Notes under the pieces: generated by a model
Told to the model about the DNA's origin: nothing
Databases searched by the model: none
Seen by the model: only the letters and a program-made list of their open reading frames with translations
In this document: piece after piece, positions 1 to 7,680 of the stretch
Layout of the letters: the number at the start of each line of letters is the position of its first letter
How positions within the stretch are numbered: position 1 is the stretch's first letter
Translations under genes and position numbers: made by a program
Assembly: GCA_001784555.1 (NCBI GenBank)
Contig: MFRM01000005.1
Location: 163,802-197,900 of the forward strand
Reading direction: 5' to 3'
Length of the DNA stretch: 34,099 nt
Source: Candidatus Melainabacteria bacterium RIFCSPHIGHO2_02_FULL_34_12
GTDB lineage: Bacteria; Cyanobacteriota; Vampirovibrionia; 2-02-FULL-35-15

Positions 1-878
1 CCAAAGTTTTTTATGTTCATAAGTTCATTATAAGAAAGACTTAAAAGCTCGCCGAGAGAATTAATGTTTGCTCTCTTTAAGCAGTTATATGCTCTAACAG
101 AAAGCTCAAGCTCTTCAATGCTTAAGGTTTTTCTTTGATCAGTTGCTTCTTCAACTTTTGGAACTTCTGGTGTGGTAGGAATGCTGATAGATTCTCCTGA
201 AAACTGAGCAACAGTTGCCATCTTTTCAATAAGATTTGCTGCTGCCTGTCCAAGAGCTACAGTAGGTTCAATAACACCGCTTGAAAATATTTCAATATAT
301 AAACGATCAAACTCATGTCCGTCAGGAGTTCTTGCAGTTTCAATTGAATATGCAACCCGTTTAATTGGCATAAATACTGCATCAACAGGTATAAAATCAA
401 TTGGTCTTTGGGATTTTTGTTTATCTGCTGGTATATAGCCAACACCATTTTCAACAACAATTTCCATGTTTAAGTTTCCGTTGTTTGAAAGAGTTGCTAT
501 TTTCCAGTCAGGATTAACAATCTGAACATCTGCAGGCAGGTGTAAATCTTTTCCTAGAACGATGGCAGGGCCTTTGGCTGAAATTCTTAGAGTTTGTGGC
601 TGATCAGAAAATGACTTTACTGCAAGACCTTTTAAGTTTAGAAGTATATCGATTACATCTTCAACCACACCAGGGACAGATGAAAATTCATGAGTTATGC
701 CTTCTATTCTAACTGCTGTTACTGCAGAACCAGGGGTACTGGAAAGTAAAACTCTTCTTAAAGAATTCCCTACAGTAGTTCCAAAACCTCTTTCAAAAGG
801 TTCAAGTAGAAATTTCCCGTACAATGATCCGTCATTGTTTGTTTTATTTTCCAGACATTTTACTGTTACTTGACTCAT
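1..878 (-). CDS. rpoA: RNA polymerase alpha subunit, 3' end outside window
   Basis: Alpha subunit of RNA polymerase; its dimer nucleates core assembly and its C-terminal domain contacts UP elements and activators. The protein starts MSQVTVKCLENKTN and continues with the alpha-NTD hallmarks FERGFGTTVGNSLRRVLLSS and GSAVTAVRIEGITHEF. Near the left edge the alpha-CTD helix-hairpin-helix is visible (LSVRAYNCLKRANINSLGEL). About 292 codons are in the window and the stop lies to the left. The start at 878 is fixed by a good ribosome site (AAGGAGATAACATG) and it follows rpsK by 14 nt, so it is co-transcribed with the ribosomal genes. Confidence 0.97.
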   Translation of the reverse strand, partial: MSQVTVKCLENKTNNDGSLYGKFLLEPFERGFGTTVGNSLRRVLLSSTPGSAVTAVRIEGITHEFSSVPGVVEDVIDILLNLKGLAVKSFSDQPQTLRISAKGPAIVLGKDLHLPADVQIVNPDWKIATLSNNGNLNMEIVVENGVGYIPADKQKSQRPIDFIPVDAVFMPIKRVAYSIETARTPDGHEFDRLYIEIFSSGVIEPTVALGQAAANLIEKMATVAQFSGESISIPTTPEVPKVEEATDQRKTLSIEELELSVRAYNCLKRANINSLGELLSLSYNELMNIKNF

Positions 879-892
879 GTTATCTCCTTGTT

Positions 893-1267
893 TTATACTC
901 TTCGTCTTTTTGGTGCTCTGCATCCGTTGTGTGGAATTGGAGTTACATCACGCAGAATGGTTACTCTTAAACCAGCTGACTGAAGTGCTCTGATTGCAGT
1001 TTCTCTTCCTGCTCCAGGTCCGCTTACTTCAACCTCTACCTGTCTCATGCCATGATCAACAATTTTTTTTGCAACACTCATTGCTGCTTGCTGGGCTGCA
1101 AATGGAGTTCCTTTTTTAGCACCTTTATATCCGCATGCACCTGCGCTTGACCATGCAATGGTGTTTCCTTGATTATCAGTGGCAGTAACAATAGTGTTAT
1201 TGAAAGTAGAACTAATATGGATTTTGCCGCTTGGAATATTTCTTTTTTCTTTTTTCTTTGGTTTCAT
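893..1267 (-). CDS. rpsK: 30S ribosomal protein S11
   Basis: Ribosomal protein S11 of the platform of the small subunit, near the mRNA exit region. The 124-residue protein has the family hallmarks: [18 protein letters not shown] near the N-terminus, the central [17 protein letters not shown], and the basic tail [18 protein letters not shown]. Its length is normal. It sits between rpsM (9 nt upstream) and rpoA (14 nt downstream), the standard bacterial alpha-operon order. Confidence 0.98.
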   Translation of the reverse strand: MKPKKKEKRNIPSGKIHISSTFNNTIVTATDNQGNTIAWSSAGACGYKGAKKGTPFAAQQAAMSVAKKIVDHGMRQVEVEVSGPGAGRETAIRALQSAGLRVTILRDVTPIPHNGCRAPKRRRV

Positions 1268-1276
1268 TTTTCCTTC

Positions 1277-1663
1277 TTATTTAAGTGTTGAGGTTTGTTT
1301 TTTCCCTGCAACTGTCATTCTCTTTCTTCCTCTTCTTGTTCTGGCATTAGTTTTAGTTCTTTGTCCTCTTACAGGCAATCCTTTTCTGTGTCTAATTCCT
1401 CTATAGCAGTTTATTTCTGTCAGTCTTTTGACGTTCAGTCCTTCAATTCTTCTTAAGTCACCTTCAACCTGCTGGTTTTTTTCAATTTCTTCCCTTAATT
1501 TGTTTATTTCAGAATCAGTGAGATCTTTCATTCTTTTATTTTTATCAATTCCTGTTTTTTCAAGAATTTTATTGCTTATAGATCTTCCAATTCCATAAAG
1601 ATAAGTAAGTGAGATTTCTACTCTTTTGTTCGGTGGTAAATCTATTCCTACAAATCTTGCCAT
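1277..1663 (-). CDS. rpsM: 30S ribosomal protein S13
   Basis: Ribosomal protein S13 of the 30S head, which contacts P-site tRNA and the 50S intersubunit bridge. The 128-residue protein has [26 protein letters not shown] at its N-terminus (helix-two-turns-helix), the conserved [25 protein letters not shown] segment and a basic tail, as expected. A 160-nt stretch separates it from rpmJ upstream. That stretch is AT-rich with no ORF and may hold an internal promoter, for example a TTGGTC with a TATAAA 18 nt further on, but this is weak evidence. Confidence 0.98.
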   Translation of the reverse strand: MARFVGIDLPPNKRVEISLTYLYGIGRSISNKILEKTGIDKNKRMKDLTDSEINKLREEIEKNQQVEGDLRRIEGLNVKRLTEINCYRGIRHRKGLPVRGQRTKTNARTRRGRKRMTVAGKKQTSTLK

Positions 1664-1823
1664 AGTTTTCTTTCTTTTCTCAAATTAATTCTAAATATAT
1701 TTTAAGGGACAAGGAGGAAATTTTATCTTTTTTAAGCAATTCAAACAAGCAATTACAGATTATTTATACAAAGATTACCTTGAATTGACCAATTATAAAT
1801 ACAGGCCATGGCATGTACTTACA

Positions 1824-1937
1824 CTATGCCTGCTTTTGCTTATGCTTGGGATTTTCACAAATCACCATTACTCTTCCCTTACGCTTGATGATTTTACATT
1901 TTGCACAAATCTTTTTTACTGATGCTCTATGTTTCAT
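1824..1937 (-). CDS. rpmJ: 50S ribosomal protein L36
   Basis: A 37-residue protein, [20 protein letters not shown] at the start and ending NPKHKQKQA, matches bacterial L36 of the zinc-binding (C+) type. The Cys/His zinc set is visible as C11, C14, C27 and H32. Its ATG lies inside the infA 3' end: the two genes share the 11 bases ATGAAACATAG, so translation is probably coupled. It binds 23S rRNA in the large subunit. Confidence 0.96.
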   Translation of the reverse strand: MKHRASVKKICAKCKIIKRKGRVMVICENPKHKQKQA

Positions 1938-2181
1938 TTTCTTCCCTTGCTATTGCTCCTCTTTTCTCCTGAACCCTGAATGTAATTCTTCCTCTGTTTA
2001 AATCATATGGCGTAAGCTCAACTTTAACGCGATCTCCAGGCAATATTTTAATAAAGTTCTTTCGTATTTTTCCTGAGATATGAGCTAATACCAGATGACC
2101 GTTATCAAGCTCTACCCTGAACATTGCATTAGGGAGAGACTCTTTGATAATACCTTCAAATTCTATGGATTCTTTTGCCAC
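1927..2181 (-). CDS. infA: translation initiation factor IF-1
   Basis: IF-1, an S1/OB-fold factor that occupies the 30S A site during initiation. The protein has [20 protein letters not shown], then [25 protein letters not shown] and [15 protein letters not shown], all diagnostic of the family. The start is GTG at 2181. There is no Shine-Dalgarno sequence, but a perfect TATAAT (2190-2195) ends 8 nt before the GTG, which would place transcription initiation at or next to the start codon. The tail is slightly long (84 residues versus about 72) and overlaps rpmJ by 11 nt. Confidence 0.96.
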   Translation of the reverse strand: MAKESIEFEGIIKESLPNAMFRVELDNGHLVLAHISGKIRKNFIKILPGDRVKVELTPYDLNRGRITFRVQEKRGAIAREENET

Positions 2182-2189
2182 AAGAGATG

Positions 2190-2195
2190 ATTATA
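2190..2195 (-). promoter_or_regulatory. candidate -10 box abutting the infA start
   Basis: On the minus strand TATAAT is followed by 8 nt and then the GTG of infA. No good -35 hexamer lies 17 nt upstream, because that position falls in the right flank of the hairpin element. Support is moderate. Confidence 0.4.
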
Positions 2196-2203
2196 TCGCA
2201 TTA

Positions 2204-2307
2204 TTTCTTCACTGTGGGTCCTGTCGCCTGCAGGTACCCTCCAGACTTTCGTCACAGAGTTCCTCAGTCTGGACACCTCCCTTCCGGCGCCACCCACAGT
2301 GAAGAAA
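2204..2307. other. 104-nt hairpin element between map and infA
   Basis: A perfect 16-bp stem (2204-2219 with 2292-2307, TTTCTTCACTGTGGGT and its complement) encloses about 70 nt that are much richer in G and C than the surroundings. That interior has its own pairings: CCAGACT (2241-2247) with AGTCTGG (2266-2272), and CGCC with GGCG further out. In the minus direction it lies just upstream of infA. It could be a structured RNA or leader regulating infA, or a MITE-like palindromic insertion. No poly-U tract follows on either strand, so it is not a canonical terminator. I do not recognise an RNA family. Confidence 0.6.
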
Positions 2308-2356
2308 ACGAAATTAAAAAACTTAGATTTCTAGATTTATTGTAGTAGTCTCTACT

Positions 2357-3142
2357 TTAAATTTTTGTTGTTATGTATGACCCGTCGTCAGTTACGAGAA
2401 TTGTATGTTCAAAATGTGCGGACAACTTGTGATCTGCTGTGACAATAGTCCAGTTATCTTTTAATTTTCTAACGTCGTCTGAACCCAGGTTAAACATAGG
2501 TTCTATACATAAAAGCATTCCTGCTTTAATTTCAGTATCTTTGTTCTGGGTAAAATATTCGGGCCAATTTGGAATAAAAGGCTCACTGTGATATTCAGGC
2601 CCGATTCCATGTCCGCCGAACATTCTTACTATTCCATACTCTCCTTCAATTGCTATGTTTGCAACAGCAGTTGAGATTTCTTTTATTAATTTTCCAGCTC
2701 TGCAGAATTCGATTCCTTTAAAAAGAGAGTCATTCGTATCTTTCATAAGCTTTTGGATTTGTTGACTGACTTCTCCTACTGGTACGGTTCTGGCTGTGTC
2801 TCCTATATAATTCCATTCTTTACCGTTAAATTTTTCTTTTACTGTAGCTCCTATATCAAGACTTATGATATCTCCGTCTTTTAAAATTTTATTTTTATTT
2901 GGAATACCGTGAACTACTTCATGATTTACTGAAGTGCAAAGTGATGCAGGAAATCCCATATAACCTTTAAAAGTCGGAATAGCTCCTTTTGAACGGATAT
3001 ATTCTTCAGCAATTTTATCTAGATCCCATGTGGATATACCAGGCTTAACTGATCTGCATGCCAAGTCTAATGCTTCACCTGCAATTTTACCGGCAAGCTT
3101 TATTCCTTCATATTGATCTTTTTCATAAATGGTAATAGACAT
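2357..3142 (-). CDS. map: methionine aminopeptidase, type I
   Basis: Removes the initiator methionine from nascent proteins; a cytosolic two-metal enzyme. The 261-residue pita-bread fold shows the metal-ligand and catalytic segments in order: VNHEVVHGIPN, SLDIGA (first Asp ligand), YIGDTARTVPVG (second Asp), FGGHGIGPEYHSEP (His ligand), CIEPMF (Glu) and SAHFEHTILVT (last Glu). There is a small insertion (VKEKFNGKEWN) before the second Asp. It lies 13 nt after adk in the order adk-map-infA typical of the end of the spc operon. Confidence 0.97.
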   Translation of the reverse strand: MSITIYEKDQYEGIKLAGKIAGEALDLACRSVKPGISTWDLDKIAEEYIRSKGAIPTFKGYMGFPASLCTSVNHEVVHGIPNKNKILKDGDIISLDIGATVKEKFNGKEWNYIGDTARTVPVGEVSQQIQKLMKDTNDSLFKGIEFCRAGKLIKEISTAVANIAIEGEYGIVRMFGGHGIGPEYHSEPFIPNWPEYFTQNKDTEIKAGMLLCIEPMFNLGSDDVRKLKDNWTIVTADHKLSAHFEHTILVTDDGSYITTKI

Positions 3143-3155
3143 GATTTAATTTTTT

Positions 3156-3821
3156 TTACGAAATAAATTTTACTATTTCATTATAAACGTCATCTGGATC
3201 TTTTGTGCCGTTTACATCTTTTAAGAGATTTAAATCTCTATAGAAGTTTTCCAGTGGTGCTGTTTTATTGCGATATTCATTAAGTCTTTCAAGAGCTGCT
3301 TCTTTCGTGTCATCTTTTCTTTGGTAGAGTTTTGAGCTGCAAACGTCACATTTATTTTCTTCTTTTGGGAGGCTTGAGATGAGGTTATAAATTGCGCCGC
3401 ATGATTTGTTTGAACAGATTCTTCTTGAACTGAGTCTTTTTATAAGGATTTCTTCCGGAGCCTGAACATTAATGACACATGTAAGTTTAATATTTAATTC
3501 AAGAAGAAGATGCTCAAGTGCATTTGCCTGTGGAATGGTTCTTGGAAAACCGTCTAAGATAAATCCTTTATAGTTTCTGTCTTTAAGTACAATTAGTTTT
3601 TCTCTTATGAGATCAATTACCAGCTGATCCGGTACCAGTTTCCCTGATTCTACAAAAAACTTTGCTCTTTCACCAAGCTCTGTAGTGTTTTGAATAGCTT
3701 CTCTAATTAAACTTCCTGTGTCTATATGGGGAATGTTTAATTTAGAAGAGATTTTTTTTGCTTGTGTGCCTTTTCCGGCACCAGGTGCTCCAAAAAAAAT
3801 TATGTTAGTTTCATTTGGCAT
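3156..3821 (-). CDS. adk: adenylate kinase with zinc LID
   Basis: Interconverts AMP and ATP with 2 ADP and keeps adenylate pools balanced. The 221-residue long-form enzyme has a P-loop GAPGAGKGT near residue 11, the AMP-binding DTGSLIREAI, GFILDGFPRT, and a LID domain with four cysteines (CSNKSC and CDVC) that would bind zinc as in Gram-positive-type kinases. Its start overlaps the recN stop by 22 nt. The usual neighbour secY is absent upstream and recN takes its place. Confidence 0.97.
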   Translation of the reverse strand: MPNETNIIFFGAPGAGKGTQAKKISSKLNIPHIDTGSLIREAIQNTTELGERAKFFVESGKLVPDQLVIDLIREKLIVLKDRNYKGFILDGFPRTIPQANALEHLLLELNIKLTCVINVQAPEEILIKRLSSRRICSNKSCGAIYNLISSLPKEENKCDVCSSKLYQRKDDTKEAALERLNEYRNKTAPLENFYRDLNLLKDVNGTKDPDDVYNEIVKFIS

Positions 3822-5584
3822 AACGGTCCTTTTTCTTTTGCCTTTTTAGCATTTTCAATTAAAGATTGTGCGAATTGTTTTGCGTCAACAGTAATATTAT
3901 CTTTTGATTTTCTTTCTGGTGTGAGCAAGGTTGCAAGTGCTTCTGCTTTTTCATTGTTTAAGACTTCTTTTATAGTGACACTAGTTAAGCCGTCAGTTAT
4001 TTTCTTTTCAATTACAAAATGCTCATCTGCCATTGCGCAGATTATAGGCTGGTGAGTAATGCATAAGACCTGATTATTTCTTGAGATTTTATAAAGTTTT
4101 CTGGCAACATTTGCAGCAATTTCACCGCTTACGCCCATGTCGATTTCATCAAAGACCATAGTCCCTGGCGAGGTTTGCCCGCCTCTACATGCGATGGATT
4201 TGATTGCTAGCATTATTCTTGATAACTCTCCGCCTGAAGCTACCTTTAAGAGTGGTTTGGGCGGCTCATCAGGATTTGATGTAAATAAAAACTGGATTTG
4301 TTCTTTACCGTTAAGTGAAATATCACAGGGGGTAAATTCAATCACCAATAGTGGCGTTTCGTGAAACACCCCTGCACCATTGAATCCTAATGACAATAAT
4401 TCTTCATGAACCCTGTTCACAAAAGATTTTGTAATCTCTTCTCTTGATCTTGTTAATTTGTCTGCCAGAGCATTTATGTCTTTTTCTCTCTGCTTATATT
4501 TACCTTCAAGCTCTTCCTGGGAACAATTATTTTTTTCTTCATCGCTAAGTTCACTCTCAATTTTAAGCAGATATTCCTGAACTTCTTCCAGTGATTTACC
4601 GTATTTTTTCTTCAGGTTATAAAATAAATCAAGTCTTTCTTCTATTTCATCTAAATCATTATTACCAGCATCTATATTTTCTCCGTAATGATTTACAAAT
4701 GATGAAAGCTCTTTTAATTCACTGGTAATTATCTCTATGGTTTTAAGATAAGTATTAAAAGAACCATCATGCTCAGCGGATTTTGAGATAAGCTTTTTAA
4801 CCTCAGTTAACATTGCCAGTAGGGACGTTGCGCGCAACGTCCCTACACCATCATCACCGTTTATTAATTCATAAACCTGAGTGCTATTTTCTGTAAGTTC
4901 TTTTTTGTTTAAAATCATCTCTCTCTTTGCATGCAATTCATTCTCTTCATTTAAGTCGTTAATTTTTGCTTCTTTTATTTCATTTACCTGATATTTTAAG
5001 AAGTCAATTTTCTTAGCAAATACTGCCCTGTTTTCAAGATAAGTATTTAAGCGGTTTTTCAAAGAAATATATTCTTCATATGTTTTTCCGTATTCTTCCA
5101 AAATCTTTTTATGCAAATCATTTCCACAGTTGTCAAGAATATCCATTTGCTTTTCAATTTTTAAAAGCTCTATGTGTTCGCTTTGTTCATGAATATCTAC
5201 AAGAATCTCCTTTAGATATAAAAGATGAGAAACATTTGAAAGTGAACCGTTTATCCTGGCTTTTGATCCATTTGCAGTAAGCTCACGGGAAACATTTATT
5301 ACATTTTCACTGTTATTGTCAAAACTGTTTTTCTTAAACCAGGGTTCAAACTTTTCTAAAAAAAATTTTTCAGGGACTAAAAAAGTCCCTTCTACCTGTG
5401 CTTTATCAGCACTACTTCTTATAAGATCACTGGTAGTTCTTGCGCCAAGCAAAAAATCAAGTGCATCAGCAATAATTGACTTACCAGCACCGGTCTCTCC
5501 TGTTAATACTGTTAAGCCTTCTTTAAAATTGATTTCAAGAAAGTCAATTATTGCAAAGTTTTTAATTGTTATCTGAGAGAGCAT
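3800..5584 (-). CDS. recN: DNA repair protein RecN
   Basis: SMC-like ATPase that acts early in double-strand break repair. The 594-residue protein has the N-terminal Walker A GETGAGKS (residues 29-36), long Glu/Lys-rich coiled coils in the middle, the signature SGGELSRIMLAIKSI, and Walker B with D-loop and switch (MVFDEIDMGVSG, CITHQPIICAMAD). About residues 247-256 (VGTLRATSLL) are encoded by a perfect 28-bp palindrome that looks like an inserted repeat kept in frame within the coiled coil. The gene is divergent from the PstS-like gene, with only 31 nt between them. Confidence 0.96.
   Translation of the reverse strand: MLSQITIKNFAIIDFLEINFKEGLTVLTGETGAGKSIIADALDFLLGARTTSDLIRSSADKAQVEGTFLVPEKFFLEKFEPWFKKNSFDNNSENVINVSRELTANGSKARINGSLSNVSHLLYLKEILVDIHEQSEHIELLKIEKQMDILDNCGNDLHKKILEEYGKTYEEYISLKNRLNTYLENRAVFAKKIDFLKYQVNEIKEAKINDLNEENELHAKREMILNKKELTENSTQVYELINGDDGVGTLRATSLLAMLTEVKKLISKSAEHDGSFNTYLKTIEIITSELKELSSFVNHYGENIDAGNNDLDEIEERLDLFYNLKKKYGKSLEEVQEYLLKIESELSDEEKNNCSQEELEGKYKQREKDINALADKLTRSREEITKSFVNRVHEELLSLGFNGAGVFHETPLLVIEFTPCDISLNGKEQIQFLFTSNPDEPPKPLLKVASGGELSRIMLAIKSIACRGGQTSPGTMVFDEIDMGVSGEIAANVARKLYKISRNNQVLCITHQPIICAMADEHFVIEKKITDGLTSVTIKEVLNNEKAEALATLLTPERKSKDNITVDAKQFAQSLIENAKKAKEKGPLCQMKLT
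4819..4846. repeat. perfect 28-bp palindrome inside recN
   Basis: GTAGGGACGTTGCG is followed directly by its exact reverse complement. Another perfect 28-bp palindrome with the same GTAGGGA...TCCCTAC ends but a different core lies at 29997-30024. The shared ends suggest a REP/MITE-like family; here a copy is tolerated in frame in a coding sequence. Confidence 0.8.
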
Positions 5585-5601
5585 ATTATCTCTATCATTC
5601 T

Positions 5602-5611
5602 ATTATAATAG
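5602..5611. promoter_or_regulatory. palindromic -10 shared by recN and pstS-like gene
   Basis: TATTATAATA is self-complementary, so TATAAT can be read on both strands (5604-5609 on plus). It sits in the 31-nt gap between the divergent starts at 5584 and 5616. On the plus strand only 6 nt separate TATAAT from the GTG start, favouring a leaderless message. On the minus strand transcription would leave a short leader before recN. Confidence 0.5.
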
Positions 5612-5615
5612 TCTC

Positions 5616-6524
5616 GTGAGTGTGTTAAAAAAATTTACCTGTTTTGTTTTGTTTCTATCTTTATGGATTTATTCTTCCTTTAATATTTCATTTTGTCGTA
5701 ATCCAAGAATTGTAATCGTAGGTTCTACTACCATGCTTCCGCTTTCTGAACATCTTGCCCTGAATTATAAAAAAGACCTTGGAGTAGATGTACTGATTCA
5801 GGGTGGCGGCTCAAGTGCCGGACCCATTGCTGTAAAAAATAACATTGCTCAGATTGCTGCCAGCTCAAGAAATCTGACAGATGAAGAAAAACAAGACTTA
5901 AAAGTATTTGTAATTGCTCATGATGTACTTTCAATTGCTGTACATCCGTCAAATCCCATAAAAAATATAACACTTGAGCAATTACGTAATGTACTTTCTG
6001 GAAAAATTACAAACTGGAAAGATCTCGGCGCGCCGTTTGACAGAGAAATTCAACTGGTTAATGATTCCTCAGGAAATGGAACACGAGCTGCACTTGAAGA
6101 ACTTGTAATGGGAAAATCAAAAGCAAAAAAAGAATCCGGCATTCCCATAACACTTATGTCAGTAGTAACTAATTCCAGCTCTGAGATGAAAGCAAATATT
6201 GCAAATTTTAAATATGGTATTGGATATCTTCCATTTAGTTATTTAGATAGCACAGTAAAAGCCATTTCCATAAACAATATCCCCCCGACTTATGCAGCAG
6301 CATATAAAGGAGAATATCCATTGTTCAGAAATCTTTATTATGGAATAAAAAAAGATGCTGATGGACTTGAACTGGCGTATATTTATTATGTACTGAGTCC
6401 TGAAGGACAGGATATAGTAGTTCAGGAAGGTTTTCTGCCAATAAGCCTCATAAAGTCAGTTGAGGAATTGGATAGAATAAAAAGAGATAAAGATTTAAAA
6501 ACTAGAGATGTAGGAATTCATTAA
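5616..6524 (+). CDS. phosphate ABC transporter substrate-binding protein (PstS-like)
   Basis: Periplasmic solute-binding protein of the PstS type. A hydrophobic signal sequence spans about residues 5-27. Then come the family features: VGSTTMLPLSEHLA, the phosphate loop GGGSSAGPIAV, ASSRNLTDEEK, VHPSNPIKNITLEQLRNVLSGKITNWKDLG, and the second ligand loop DSSGNGTRAALEEL. At 302 residues it is a normal length. The start is GTG 5616, with another in-frame GTG at 5622 possible. No pstABC genes are nearby, so it either shares a transporter encoded elsewhere or acts as a sensor. It precedes two LivJ-like genes on the same strand. Confidence 0.88.
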   Translation: MSVLKKFTCFVLFLSLWIYSSFNISFCRNPRIVIVGSTTMLPLSEHLALNYKKDLGVDVLIQGGGSSAGPIAVKNNIAQIAASSRNLTDEEKQDLKVFVIAHDVLSIAVHPSNPIKNITLEQLRNVLSGKITNWKDLGAPFDREIQLVNDSSGNGTRAALEELVMGKSKAKKESGIPITLMSVVTNSSSEMKANIANFKYGIGYLPFSYLDSTVKAISINNIPPTYAAAYKGEYPLFRNLYYGIKKDADGLELAYIYYVLSPEGQDIVVQEGFLPISLIKSVEELDRIKRDKDLKTRDVGIH

Positions 6525-6549
6525 GAGGATAAAGAAAAGGATATAAAAG

Positions 6550-7680
6550 ATGAAAAAAAGATATTTAAGTATTTTTATATTATTAATTACTGTTTGTTTA
6601 TCCGGGTGTTTCAGACCGCCTCAGGCTGGTGAAGATAATTATAAAATTGCTGTAGTTGCTCCCCAGAGCGGACCTTATGCCTTGCTTGGAAAGTCCATAA
6701 TAAATGGTGCAGAACTTGCAGTAGAAGAAGCAAATAAAAAAGGCGGTATCCACAGTAAAAAAATTATTCTTTTAAAAGAAGATGATGGCGGTCTTGTCGG
6801 AGAAGGAGCATTTTTTGCTTACAGACTTACTAGAACAGCTATGGTACTTGGAGTAATTGGACATTTAAATTCCGATATTTCTATCCCGGCATCAGAATTT
6901 TATAGCAGAGCAGGAATTGCAGAGATAAGTCCAGGCAGTACCAGTCCACACTTTACAGAGCGTAAAGCTACCAGAGGCTATGTTTTTAGAACCATAGGGC
7001 GTGATGATACTCAGGGGAAATTACTTGCTGACTATGTGATTAAAAACAAATACAAAAAAGTTGCAATTCTTTATAACGACAGGGCATATGGAGAATTACT
7101 TGCAGGAGAGTTTGCAAAATCCATAAAATCAAATCCACTCAGTACTGCACAGATTGTTTTTTATAACATGATTGATGTAGGCAAAAAAGATTATGGCTCC
7201 TTGCTTTCAAGGATCTCTGTTTATCAGCCTGATGTTGTTTTTCTGGCTGGTGAACATGATGATGCAGGAAACTTAGTTAAGGATTTTGCTAAATATGGAT
7301 TAGCTAACACAAAATTTATAGGCGGTGACGGAATTGATAATCCGGAGTTTATAAGAATTGGCGGAAAAAATACTGAAGGTGCAGTGGTAATTTCACCTTC
7401 CCCTATAACAGATAAAGAATTTGTTGAAAAGTACAAAGCATACTTTAAAGAGGAGCCTACTGGATATGCAGCAAATTCTTATGATGCAGCAAATATTTTT
7501 ATAACTGCAATTGAAAAAATAAAAGTAAAAGATCCGGCAAAAATTGCAAAAGAAATTGCAGCTACAAAAGACTTTAAAGGTGTTACTGGATATATTACAT
7601 TTGATAAAAACGGTGATTTAACTTCACCTGGTTTTGTTTTAAGCAAGGTTGAGAAAGGCAAATTTAAGGTAATTGAATGA
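6550..7680 (+). CDS. LivJ-type substrate-binding lipoprotein
   Basis: Branched-chain amino-acid-type ABC transporter binding protein (Peripla_BP_6 fold). The N-terminus MKKRYLSIFILLITVCLSGC is a lipoprotein signal with lipobox LSGC. The mature part begins KIAVVAPQSGPYALLGKSI and has NGAELAVEEANKKGGI, GVIGHLNSDISIPASEFY, ISPGSTSP and VAILYNDRAYGE, all typical of the fold. It lies 25 nt after the PstS-like gene, and its stop overlaps the start of a paralogue (ATGA, 7677-7680). The ligand cannot be read from the sequence. No permease or ATPase is in the window. Confidence 0.88.
   Translation: MKKRYLSIFILLITVCLSGCFRPPQAGEDNYKIAVVAPQSGPYALLGKSIINGAELAVEEANKKGGIHSKKIILLKEDDGGLVGEGAFFAYRLTRTAMVLGVIGHLNSDISIPASEFYSRAGIAEISPGSTSPHFTERKATRGYVFRTIGRDDTQGKLLADYVIKNKYKKVAILYNDRAYGELLAGEFAKSIKSNPLSTAQIVFYNMIDVGKKDYGSLLSRISVYQPDVVFLAGEHDDAGNLVKDFAKYGLANTKFIGGDGIDNPEFIRIGGKNTEGAVVISPSPITDKEFVEKYKAYFKEEPTGYAANSYDAANIFITAIEKIKVKDPAKIAKEIAATKDFKGVTGYITFDKNGDLTSPGFVLSKVEKGKFKVIE

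Noticed and set aside
257-460. 67-aa minus-strand ORF inside rpoA
   Set aside because: Out-of-frame shadow of the rpoA coding sequence, as are several other short ORFs antisense to recN, the helicase and the ATPase.
2204-2307. SRP RNA or RNase P RNA
   Set aside because: A CCGGAAGG string and GAAAGTC-like pieces drew attention, but the SRP domain IV loop (AGCAGCC side) is absent and the element is far too short for RNase P, with the wrong overall pairing.
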